NCBI GenBank assembly: GCA_028768545.1
Contig: CP054838.1
Span: 4,523,001-4,587,000 of the forward strand
DNA length: 64,000 nucleotides
Direction of reading: 5' to 3'
DNA from: Desulfobacter sp.
Lineage (GTDB): Bacteria > Desulfobacterota > Desulfobacteria > Desulfobacterales > Desulfobacteraceae
In this document: in pieces, positions 26,275 through 34,211 of the stretch
Layout of the letters: each line of letters opens with the position of its first letter
How positions within the stretch are numbered: position 1 is the first letter of the stretch
Program-made: the position numbers and the translations under genes
The notes under the pieces: generated by a model
Told to the model about the DNA's origin: nothing
Database searches by the model: none
What the model saw: the letters and a program-made list of their open reading frames with translations, nothing else

Positions 26275-26880
26275 TCTTTTGATGATGGATGAGCCTTTTT
26301 CGAATCTGGATGTGGCCCTTAGGGAATCTCTGTCCGAAGAGGTCAGATATATTTTATCCAAATTTAACACCACCGGACTTTTGGTAACTCATAATCAACA
26401 TGAGGCGTTTGCCATGGCAGACAAAATTGGTGTTATCAAAGAGGGCAAACTGCTTCAGTGGGATACTGCGGATAATCTATATTACCAGCCGGCCTCTGTG
26501 GAAGTGGCGCAGTTGGTGGGTGAAGGCGCCTTTTTAAACGGATGGATTTTTCCTTCAGGTGTGGTATCCACAGAAATCGGAAGTTTCAACGGTAATCAGG
26601 TGAGCCTGGACAGCCAAAAAAAACGCATCACAATTTTTGTTCGACCGGAAAACTTTATTGTTGACCATCAGTCACCCTATAAAGCCAGGTTGGTTAAATC
26701 ATATTTCAGGAGGCCTGGTAGATTCTTCACCTTTGAATTGGCAACCGGGGATCAATTCACGGTCCTGGGCAAATGCCCCAAAACCCTTAGCTTAAACAAG
26801 GAATATGGAATTTCCATTTGCAATCGACAAGTGTCGCTGTTTGACAGTTTGGATTACAAACCAAAATAGAGGTATTCTCA

Positions 26881-28757
26881 ATGATAGGCAGACATTCTGA
26901 TTTAAGTGTGTATAAAGAAATTTTCAAGTCCAGTGACTTTATCAAAATTGCAACAGGCGGTCTGTTGATTCCAGTGGCTCTCGGAATTTCAAAAATATCA
27001 AACACCACCATGCCTTTTGTGATCACGGCTCTTTTACTGGCCTCTGTTGCCATAAACGGCATTCCTATTGTCATGGAAGCAATTCAGGGGATCATGAAAA
27101 AGAAAATTAATGTGGATGAGCTGGTGAGCATTGCCATCATCGCCTGCCTGGCCAATGGAAATTTTCTGGAAGCGGCAACGGTCAGCTTTATCATGGTGTT
27201 CGGGTCAATGATTGAGGAAGCCGTCAGTGATAATGCCAGAAAATCAATTCAAAGCTTGATAGAGGTAACCCCTGATACGGCAATTTTACTTAAAGACGAG
27301 AATGAAATTGAAACGCCTGTTTCCCAAATAGCCATTGGCGATCATGTGCTGGTCAGACCCGGGGAGGTAATCCCGGTTGACGGGTCAATCTTTGAGGGGC
27401 AAACCGCTGTGGATGAATCCTCATTAACAGGGGAATCCATACCCGCAAACAAATATAAAGGAGATGATGTCTGCGCCGGCACCCTTAATCTGGATGGATT
27501 CATCAGAATAACCGCTCAAAAAATCGGCCGGGATTCAACCATCGGTAAAGTCATAGGTCTGGTTAAATCCGCCGAACAGACCAAAGTGGACAGTGCACAA
27601 ATCGTGGACAAGTATGCTGCCTGGTTTACCCCGTTCATTCTTTCCATTGCCATTTTAACCTATCTGTTAACCAAGGAAATAGACAGGGCCATCGCTGTTT
27701 TAATTGTCGGGTGTCCCTGCTCCTTTCTTTTGGCAGGTCCGGTTACCTCTGTTGCTGCAATCGGCAGGGCGGCAAAGGCGGGAATTTTGGTAAAAGGAGG
27801 TCAATACCTTGAAAGAATCGCCGCTGCCAAAGGCGTTTTTTTTGATAAAACAGGCACATTAACCACAGGTGCGCCCCAGGTTGTTGAAGTGATTGAGACG
27901 GCATCTTATGATCAGAAAAAAATTATTGAGCTGGCAGCCCGGGTGGAGTTGGGGAGCAAACATCCCCTGGCAACAGGCATTGTACAAAAGGCAAAAGACT
28001 TTGGAATTCAAATCGTTTCCGCCCAAAAAATTAAATATGAAACCGGTGTGGGTATATCCGGTATGGTTGACGGTAAATCGGTAAGAGTTGAAGCCTGCAG
28101 CGACTCACCCTTGTTCAACAGAGAGATGACCTTTGTAACGGTTCTGGTCGATACCATTGTGGCAGGGCATATTGGTATCTTTGACCAGCCCCGGCCTGAA
28201 GCCAGGCAAGTTACAGACAGGCTCAAAAGGAATGGCCTTGATCTTGCGGTTATCTCAGGAGACCATGAGCCTGCCGTTAAAGCCATTGCAGAGGATATTC
28301 ATATTGAAACATACCACGCCAGGCTCAAACCGGGTGAAAAAATGAAATTCATTCAGAATTATCAATCCGGCAAGCTCGTTTATATTGGAGACGGCATAAA
28401 TGATGCCCCAGCCTTAAAAGCAGCTACGGCATAAATGATGCCCCAGCCTTAAAAGCAGCTGATGCTGGAATTGCAATGGGACTTAGAGGCTCTGATGTTG
28501 CCCTTGAAACGGCGGATATCGTTCTCTTGAATGACCGGCTGGCCCTGCTTCCGTTTCTTATTCAGCTTAGCCGCCGGATGAGCCGAACCATTAAATTCAA
28601 TATCGGCCTGAGTTTGGGGATAAACCTGATATCTATCATTTTAAGCGCGGGTGGTCTTTTAACCCCCATTCTTGGTGCAGTTTCCCATAATATCGGGTCT
28701 ATCGCTGTGGTGCTGATCTCAGCATCTATCTCGTTCATGAAAACAGAAAATGAATGA
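26881..28757 (+). pseudogene. Heavy-metal P1B-type ATPase, frameshifted by a 35-bp duplication
   Basis: The frame 26881-28434 encodes membrane segments, the TGES actuator motif (ESSLTGESIP), the metal-binding membrane motif GCPCSF, the phosphorylation motif DKTGTLTTG, HPLA, and GDGINDAPAL at its end. The continuation 28476-28757 encodes ADAGIAMGLRGSDVALETAD and the last two membrane helices. The break is the duplicated 35-mer at 28391-28460. There is no N-terminal HMA domain. The CPC motif fits Cu, Zn or Cd type transport; the metal cannot be chosen. Its position after the iron-type ABC genes suggests a metal-homeostasis cluster. Confidence 0.92.
28391..28460. repeat. 35-bp perfect tandem duplication
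   Basis: The unit 28391-28425 (begins ACGGCATAAATGATG, ends AAAAGCAGCT) is repeated exactly at 28426-28460. As 35 is not a multiple of three, the ATPase frame shifts and meets TAA at once. Deletion of one unit restores the frame, so the mutation could revert by slippage. Confidence 0.97.
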
Positions 28758-29094
28758 AACCATTGGCTCTTTTGGTTGGGAACATCTTTTATTAAAATAC
28801 TCCCGGACGATATCATATCGGATTTGATTAAAGCCTTCCGTCTGTATGAAAAAGACGTGTCAGACCCCGCTCAATGCATGAAATTTGGCCGAAATATTAA
28901 TGCTGTTTTTCGTAAAATACAATATGGCTACAACTCTGTTAAGGTTTTTCTATGGGACCTTTCCATTTCTATAGATTTAAAAAAAGCCTATCCCTTTCAT
29001 TGGATTGACAGCCAATCCAATGAAAGGGAACAAACCTTCCCGTGCACCGGCATGGAAAACTATATTTCCATGCCGATTAAAACAAAGGATAGTA
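28758..29094. other. Gap after the ATPase with a strong hairpin
   Basis: A TTG-initiated frame (28776-29117) of 113 residues runs through the gap but overlaps the convergent acyl-CoA dehydrogenase stop and has no SD; I do not call it a gene. A 16-bp perfect stem (28992-29007 with 29013-29028, loop ACAGC) lies here without a T tract. It may separate the convergent transcripts. Confidence 0.5.
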
Positions 29095-30249
29095 TCAGGG
29101 TTTTCTCTTGTCTCTGAGGATGCTGTTTGAAATCACGATGCGCTGGATTTCACTGGTCCCTTCGTAGATGGTAAACACCCGGGCGTCCCGGTAGAAACGC
29201 TCTACCTCATAGTCCTTGGTAAATCCGTATCCGCCGTGGATCTGGATGGCGCGAGCCGTGACCTCGTTGACCATTTCAGAGGCAAAGAGCTTGGCAATGG
29301 AGGCCTCCCGGGTATAATTTCCCCCCCGATCCTTGGTGGAAGCTGCTGAAAAAATCAATTGGCGGGCCGCTTCGATCTGGGTGGCCATGTCTGCGATCTG
29401 AAACCTTATGGCCTGGTGCTTGGTGATGGCCACCCCAAATTGTTTCCTTTTTTTGGCATATTTGACGGCGGCATCAAAGGCGGCCTGGGCAACCCCAAGG
29501 GATTGGGCGGCAATCCCGATCCTGCCGCTGTCCAGTCCTGACATGGCGATCTTGAACCCGTCCCCCTCTTTTCCAAGAATCTGGACGGACGGCACCCGGC
29601 AGTTCTCAAATATGAGATCTGTGGTGTCCGAAGCCCTCAGCCCCATCTTATCCTCGTGATGCCCGACAACGAGTCCGGGCGTCCCCTTGGGGACGATAAA
29701 ACAGGAAATGCCTTTATGGCCGATACTTTCATCGGTTTTAGCCGTCACCAGGACCACTGAGCTGTTCTCACCCGAAGTGATAAACCGCTTGGTTCCGTTG
29801 ATGATATAATCATCCCCGTCCCTGACGGCCGTGGTGTCCTGGCTCACAGGGTCGCTACCGGCATCAGGCTCGGTCAGGGCAAAGGCCCCAATAATCTCCC
29901 CCGAGGCCAGGGGCAGTAAAAATTCTTGTTTCTGCTCTGGTGTGCCGAACTTATTCAGGCTTTCGCAGACAATGGAGTTCTGTACCGACATGACCACCGA
30001 GGTGGAGGCACAGGAATAGGCAATTTCCGACAGGGCCAGGACATAGGATACTGCGTCGGCTGCTTCTCCGCCGTATTCTTCCGGAATCATCATGCCCATA
30101 AGGCCGAGCTCACCCATCTGTTTAAAATTTTCTGCGGGAAATTGCTTTGTTTTATCCCGTTCACTGGCCGTGGCCGCAATCACTTTCCGGGAAAATTCCC
30201 GGACCATGTTCTGGATCATCAATTGTTCATCAGTCAGCTTGAATAGCAT
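29095..30249 (-). CDS. Acyl-CoA dehydrogenase (short/medium-chain, butyryl-CoA type)
   Basis: A 384-residue FAD enzyme with the usual three domains. FALTEPDAGSD (about residue 124) and RFITSG bind FAD and acyl-CoA. YEGTSEIQR near residue 366 carries the catalytic Glu in the position used by short-chain and butyryl-CoA dehydrogenases. IQIHGGYGFTKDYEVERFYRDAR is the conserved C-terminal signature. AAGGAG precedes the ATG. It oxidises acyl-CoA to enoyl-CoA, passing electrons to ETF. Single gene; probably the acyl-CoA step for the 3-hydroxyacyl-CoA dehydrogenase and thiolase genes at 38893-40948. Confidence 0.93.
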   Translation of the reverse strand: MLFKLTDEQLMIQNMVREFSRKVIAATASERDKTKQFPAENFKQMGELGLMGMMIPEEYGGEAADAVSYVLALSEIAYSCASTSVVMSVQNSIVCESLNKFGTPEQKQEFLLPLASGEIIGAFALTEPDAGSDPVSQDTTAVRDGDDYIINGTKRFITSGENSSVVLVTAKTDESIGHKGISCFIVPKGTPGLVVGHHEDKMGLRASDTTDLIFENCRVPSVQILGKEGDGFKIAMSGLDSGRIGIAAQSLGVAQAAFDAAVKYAKKRKQFGVAITKHQAIRFQIADMATQIEAARQLIFSAASTKDRGGNYTREASIAKLFASEMVNEVTARAIQIHGGYGFTKDYEVERFYRDARVFTIYEGTSEIQRIVISNSILRDKRKP

Positions 30250-30314
30250 ATCAACTCCTTCTCAAATACCTAATTTAACGGTACTCATATACATCTATGA
30301 ATTAATTCAAAAAA

Positions 30315-30857
30315 TCAGGGCGCATAAACAACCACAATGAGCTGGGCATCTGCTTGCCCCACATTGCGCAAGTCATGCTTGATTCCTGAATTGAAATGAA
30401 GGGAGTCCCCTGGTTTCAGGGTATTGACATGGTCCCCCACCTGGATTTCAACCTGGCCTTCGAACACATAGGCAAACTCCTCGCCCTCGTGCTGAAAACC
30501 GACGCCCTCGTGGCTGGCGCCGGCTTCCACCACAATGCGAAAGGCCTTTAAATGCTTGTTTTCCGCCCCAGGTGTCAGAGGCGTGTAGGCATAGTTATCT
30601 GTCCGTTTGGTATAGGCATTTGACCGCTCTTGCTGGGTGTCCTCTTGTTCCTTGAGCAGAAATCCCGAATCCAGGTGAAGGGTTCTTGAAATTTGGAGCA
30701 GGGTCCCCACTGAGGGACGCTGCTCACCATTCTCTATTTTTTTGATGAATTCCTTTGATAATCCGGTTTCATTTGCCATGGTATCCAGGCTGATCTTCTT
30801 GTCCAGCCGGGCTTTTCTGATCCGTTTTCCAATGGGAGTCATTGTCTTCTTTTTAGC
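30315..30857 (-). CDS. XRE-type HTH regulator with C-terminal cupin
   Basis: 180 residues from ATG 30857, chosen for GGAGAT 5 bases upstream; the longer frame adds 13 residues without an SD. An HTH_3 domain (residues about 10-62, SLDTMANETGLSKEFIKKIE) is followed by a small cupin (about 110-178) with FQHEGEEFAYVFEG and a final LIVVVYAP strand. This layout is found in regulators of amino acid or polyamine metabolism (PuuR-like). It sits upstream of the acyl-CoA dehydrogenase and downstream of the aminotransferase on the same strand, so it may sense a substrate of that pathway. Confidence 0.88.
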   Translation of the reverse strand, partial: AKKKTMTPIGKRIRKARLDKKISLDTMANETGLSKEFIKKIENGEQRPSVGTLLQISRTLHLDSGFLLKEQEDTQQERSNAYTKRTDNYAYTPLTPGAENKHLKAFRIVVEAGASHEGVGFQHEGEEFAYVFEGQVEIQVGDHVNTLKPGDSLHFNSGIKHDLRNVGQADAQLIVVVYAP

Positions 30858-30982
30858 CATTTCATCTCCAATAGTCTGAGGGTGATCAAACTCCATCTTT
30901 GACGTCAGTGCCGGGTTTAAAGCACTTCCGGTCTAAAAATTCATATGAATACTAACACTTGGCCGCCTTGTCCCATAAGGAA

Positions 30983-32047
30983 CTAATCAACCACCTCTAT
31001 CCAGTTTTCCGTATCTTGGGCTTTTCCATATTGAATGGCGGTCAGGGCATCATAAAATTTCATGGAGGTCTTGCCCGGAGTGCCGTCGCCAATGTTCATC
31101 ACCTTGTCACCGTAACGAATCTCACCCACAGGGGAAATCACGGCAGCGGTCCCGGACCCGAAGACCTCGGTGAGATGTCCTGTTTCATGGGCCGCAAAAA
31201 TTTCTTCAATGCTGATCTTTCGTTCAGAGACCTTCATGCCCCATTTTTCAGCCAGAGCCAGGACAGAATACCGGGTGATGCCGGGTAAAATACTGCCGTT
31301 AAGGCTGGGGGTGATCAATTCATCATCAACGATGAAAAAGATATTCATGGCCCCGACCTCTTCAATATATTTCATTTCAATGGCATCCAGCCACAGCACC
31401 TGGGCATACCCTTGTTTTTTGGCCTTTTCTCCGGCATAGAGGCTGGCAGCATAATTTCCTGCGGTCTTAAATTCGCCTACCCCGCCGCGCACCGCACGGA
31501 CATGGTCATTGGAAACCCATATTTTCACAGGATTAAGGCCCTCTGAATAGTATGCCCCGACCGAAGAAAGAATAATAAAAAATTTAAAGGTATAAGAAGA
31601 TCTTACCCCCAAAAAGGGATCGGTGGCAATGATAAAGGGCCTTATATACAGGGAGGTGCCCAGGGTTTCGGGAATCCATTTTTCTTCGAGCTTAAGGAGC
31701 TGTTTTAAGGCATCCATGATAAAATCAATATCAACCTCAGGAATGCAAAGCCCCTTGGCAGACTGATTCATCCGGGCAAAATTATCCCTTGCCCGAAAAA
31801 GCTGAACTTTTCCCTCGGGTGTTTTATAGGCCTTAAGCCCTTCAAAAATGGCCTGGCCATAATGAAATATCATGGCAGCAGGAGACATGGAGAACTCGGC
31901 ATAAGGCTCAATACGGGGATCAAGCCAGCCCTTGCCTTCTTCATAATCCATTACAAACATATGGTCGGTAAACACCGTACCAAACCCCAGGTCAGCATCC
32001 TTGGGCCGGGTTCCTGTCTGGTTCGCCCGGGTTACTTTTATCTCCAT
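30983..32047 (-). CDS. ilvE: Branched-chain amino acid aminotransferase
   Basis: 354 residues from ATG 32047 (GGAGG upstream); the longer reading frame starts at 32110. A fold-type IV PLP enzyme: IFEGLKAYK near the N-terminus, the Lys region GGVGEFKTAGNYAASL, VLWLDAIEMKYIEEVG and LNGSILPGITR in the C-terminal half, as in BCAT type II proteins. It interconverts Val/Leu/Ile and 2-oxoacids. With the VOR-type oxidoreductase (4386-6769) and the IcmF-type mutase (41002) it could feed valine carbon into butyryl-CoA; it could equally be biosynthetic. Confidence 0.92.
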   Translation of the reverse strand: MEIKVTRANQTGTRPKDADLGFGTVFTDHMFVMDYEEGKGWLDPRIEPYAEFSMSPAAMIFHYGQAIFEGLKAYKTPEGKVQLFRARDNFARMNQSAKGLCIPEVDIDFIMDALKQLLKLEEKWIPETLGTSLYIRPFIIATDPFLGVRSSYTFKFFIILSSVGAYYSEGLNPVKIWVSNDHVRAVRGGVGEFKTAGNYAASLYAGEKAKKQGYAQVLWLDAIEMKYIEEVGAMNIFFIVDDELITPSLNGSILPGITRYSVLALAEKWGMKVSERKISIEEIFAAHETGHLTEVFGSGTAAVISPVGEIRYGDKVMNIGDGTPGKTSMKFYDALTAIQYGKAQDTENWIEVVD

Positions 32048-32235
32048 TACGCCTCCATCTTCATTTAACTTAAATTTGATATTATTATTGATGCGCCATT
32101 TCCTGTCCAATCAGGACAGGCGTTATCTGCAAAACTTTATATTAAGATATTCAAAAGGTTAAAGCAAAGGGATTTTACCCTGAAAATGAATAAAAAAACA
32201 GAATAAAACGTTAGGCCCTTAACCCACATATTTCA
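32048..32235. other. Upstream region of the aminotransferase
   Basis: AT-rich leader region without a gene; the repeat at 32236 follows. From 32334 to 32594 there is again only AT-rich sequence, presumably the promoter of the gene at 32595. Confidence 0.4.
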
Positions 32236-32333
32236 CAAAGCGGTTTTGCCTTAGCTGCAAGGCACAGACCGAGAAGCCGTAGTCCTTTACTGCGAGCGGA
32301 CTGTAACCCAGCAGATGAGGTAAAACGCTTTGC
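32236..32333. repeat. Imperfect palindromic intergenic repeat (REP-like)
   Basis: The outer arms AAAGCGGTTTTGCCTTA and TGAGGTAAAACGCTTT are imperfect inverses. A GCCTT-AGCTGC-AAGGC hairpin and a GC-rich core (GAGAAGCCGTAGTCC ... GAGCGGACTG) lie within. The pattern resembles intergenic palindromic repeats common in Desulfobacterales. No coding capacity. Confidence 0.5.
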
Positions 32334-32594
32334 CCGGAGGGTGAGGTTTTGTATAATGGAAAACGACTAAAAAAAATGACACAAGCAATTGTAATAATAT
32401 AACTTTTTGGCAAAATACTTAAAATTTCATGAAATATTCAGGTTAAATTTTTTGTCCGCCTTAATTCATCCCGGGTCCTTGAGAGATATAATCCCAAATA
32501 CATTTGATTAAAGTCCAATCCTGTCTTATGATATAAAAATATCTAAAAATTCATTTCGCATTAAAAACAAATTCATCCATTTCAAGGGGGAAAC

Positions 32595-33443
32595 ATGGGA
32601 AAACTCATCAAGGAACAAGAAGACAAAGGCCGGCTGCATATTGATACGCCCATGCTGGGCGAATCCCTGGTCAGCAAAGAATTTTTAAAAACCACGGAAT
32701 CCGGGGAATACTTCAGGATGCACCCGGATATCAATGTATTGAAAATCGGCGGACAAAGCATCATGGACCGGGGAGCCAAGGCTATTTTCCCCATTGTGGA
32801 TGAACTCATCCGCCTCAAAGATGAACATAAATTACTGCTCATGACCGGGGGCGGCACAAGGGCCCGCCATGTGTATAACATCGGGGTGGACTTGGGCATG
32901 CCCACAGGGGTGCTCTCTAAACTCGGGGATAAGGTCTCTTCCCAGAATGCGGTCATGCTGTCAGTACTTTTGGCCAAACACGGCGGGGTCAGGATCGGTC
33001 ACGGGGATCATTTGGAACAATTGACCATGTTCTGCAAACAGGGCCATCTGCCCATCACCACAGGCATTCCTCCCTATGGTTTTTTTGAACACCCTGCCGA
33101 ATTCGGGTCCATCCCGCCCCATAGAACAGACTGCGGCGCCTTTTTACTGGCGGAAAATATCGGTGCCAAATCTTTGATCTACCTCAAAGATGAAACAGGA
33201 CTCTATGAAAAAGATCCCAAAAAGGCTGGCAAAAAGGAGAAACTTGAATTTTACGATAAAATTTCTGTTGATGATCTCATTGAACTGGACCTGGACGATC
33301 TCATTCTTGAACGGCCCATTTTAAATATGCTTAAAAATGCAAAATGCCTTAAAGAACTCCAGGTCATTGATGCCCTGCGCCATCCTGAAAAGATCAGGGC
33401 CGCATTAAAAGGAGAGCATGTAGGCACCATTATTCACAAATAA
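32595..33443 (+). CDS. Molybdenum storage protein-like subunit (amino acid kinase fold)
   Basis: A 282-residue protein of the UMP-kinase-like amino acid kinase fold. LKIGGQSIMDRGAKAI (about residue 48), LLMTGGGTRARHVYNIGVDLGMP (about 76-98), IPPHRTDCGAFLLAE (about 172-186), KDETGLYEKDP and the C-terminal GEHVGTII match the MosA/MosB subunits of Azotobacter molybdenum/tungsten storage protein closely in order and wording. Those form an ATP-dependent (alpha-beta)3 cage for polyoxometalate clusters. Only one subunit is encoded here, so a homo-oligomer or a distant partner is expected. AAGGGGG precedes the ATG. Formate dehydrogenases and other Mo/W enzymes of sulfate reducers would be users. Confidence 0.82.
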   Translation: MGKLIKEQEDKGRLHIDTPMLGESLVSKEFLKTTESGEYFRMHPDINVLKIGGQSIMDRGAKAIFPIVDELIRLKDEHKLLLMTGGGTRARHVYNIGVDLGMPTGVLSKLGDKVSSQNAVMLSVLLAKHGGVRIGHGDHLEQLTMFCKQGHLPITTGIPPYGFFEHPAEFGSIPPHRTDCGAFLLAENIGAKSLIYLKDETGLYEKDPKKAGKKEKLEFYDKISVDDLIELDLDDLILERPILNMLKNAKCLKELQVIDALRHPEKIRAALKGEHVGTIIHK

Positions 33444-33509
33444 AAATATCTAAAAACCTTAAAGTCCGGGCCGGCTGATAGAAAAAGTCGGCCCGGCCCC
33501 TTGTGAACG

Positions 33510-33719
33510 CTACATATTTCCGTCCTGATTTCCAGTGCCGTGTTTGGGCAGATAAATGATCTGGGCCCCAGTCTCCTTTGCAATCAGTTCCAATTCATTT
33601 TTCCGGATATGTTTGGTATAGATTTTCACCTCTTTTCCGCTAAGACCCACAACACGGAATCTGGCCTTTTTTTCGCCTTTTTCTATTTTCCGTCTTTCCC
33701 TGACAAATATTTTGCTCAT
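33510..33719 (-). CDS. Small basic conserved hypothetical protein
   Basis: 69 residues, start MSKIFVRERRKIEKG, with GGAGG 6 bases before ATG. Highly charged and without membrane segments or Cys. The KELIAKETGAQIIYLP-type segment (residues about 43-57) suggests a small alpha/beta fold. I do not recognise a family. It is divergent from padR (33819) across a 100-base region with two palindromes, so it may be the PadR target. Confidence 0.6.
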   Translation of the reverse strand: MSKIFVRERRKIEKGEKKARFRVVGLSGKEVKIYTKHIRKNELELIAKETGAQIIYLPKHGTGNQDGNM

Positions 33720-33746
33720 GGTTCCCTCCTTTAATTGGAAACAATA

Positions 33747-33803
33747 ATATGGTATGAAATGACCATATTTTATATTTCATATATATATCCTTAAGGGATA
33801 TAT
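33747..33803. promoter_or_regulatory. Candidate PadR operators between divergent genes
   Basis: Two dyads: ATATGGT-N8-ACCATAT (33747-33768) and ATATATCC-N5-GGATATAT (33783-33803). The first agrees with the ATGT/ATAT-type inverted repeats bound by PadR-family repressors; the second ends 15 bases before the padR start. Autoregulation and control of the small gene on the other strand are inferred. Confidence 0.5.
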
Positions 33804-33818
33804 GTCAAGGAGCTATAT

Positions 33819-34181
33819 ATGTCAAAAAAAAACAGACCCGGATCCGGCCGCCAGGAAAGGTATATCCAGGCCTCCATTCTTCTAGGCCTTGTATCTGCCC
33901 CCTCTTACGGATATGAACTCATTTCCACCATCCAGTCATTCGGATTCATCCAGGGCACAGCACCGCCGGGCATGATTTACCGCCATCTCAGGCAGATGGA
34001 AGAAGACAATCTGGTTAGATCGGAATGGGAAACCAAGGAAGCCGGAGCTGCCAAACGGACCTACACCATCACGGATGAAGGCCGTGAAGTCCTGGATCTG
34101 TGGATTCAAGTCATGCAGACCAATGCAGACAGACTCAATAAATTCATTGGGATGTTCCAGGAAAAGACCCGCCTTGGATGA
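33819..34181 (+). CDS. PadR-family transcriptional regulator
   Basis: 120 residues: a winged-helix domain starting at about residue 15 (ASILLGLVSAPSYGYELIS, then PPGMIYRHLRQMEEDNLV and KRTYTITDEGREVLDLW) and a short C-terminal dimerisation helix. This is the compact PadR-s2 type. AAGGAG lies 7 bases before the ATG. The ligand is unknown; the molybdenum-storage-like gene upstream on the same strand is a possible second target. Confidence 0.9.
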   Translation: MSKKNRPGSGRQERYIQASILLGLVSAPSYGYELISTIQSFGFIQGTAPPGMIYRHLRQMEEDNLVRSEWETKEAGAAKRTYTITDEGREVLDLWIQVMQTNADRLNKFIGMFQEKTRLG

Positions 34182-34211
34182 ACTCAGCCAAGGCGTCCTT
34201 TAAGGCATCCT

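Larger units (their letters stand above)
24367..26869 (+). pseudogene. Iron(III)-type ABC transporter ATPase (FbpC-like), split by IS256
   Basis: Native parts are 24367-24823 and 26283-26869. The first holds Walker A GPSGCGKTT, the Q-loop VFQDYALFPH and the signature LSGGQQQRVALARAL; the second starts at Walker B LMMDEPFSNLD, followed by the H-loop VTHNQHEA and a TOBE-like C-terminal domain. IS256 copy 3 is thus inserted between signature and Walker B. Joining gives a normal protein of about 347 residues. The start at 24367 directly follows the permease stop; the alternative upstream frame is not supported by an SD. Confidence 0.92.

Noticed and set aside
28776..29117. 113-codon TTG-initiated frame after the ATPase
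   Set aside because: No SD, no recognisable motif, and it overlaps the 3' end of the convergent acyl-CoA dehydrogenase; the strong hairpin inside argues for intergenic sequence.
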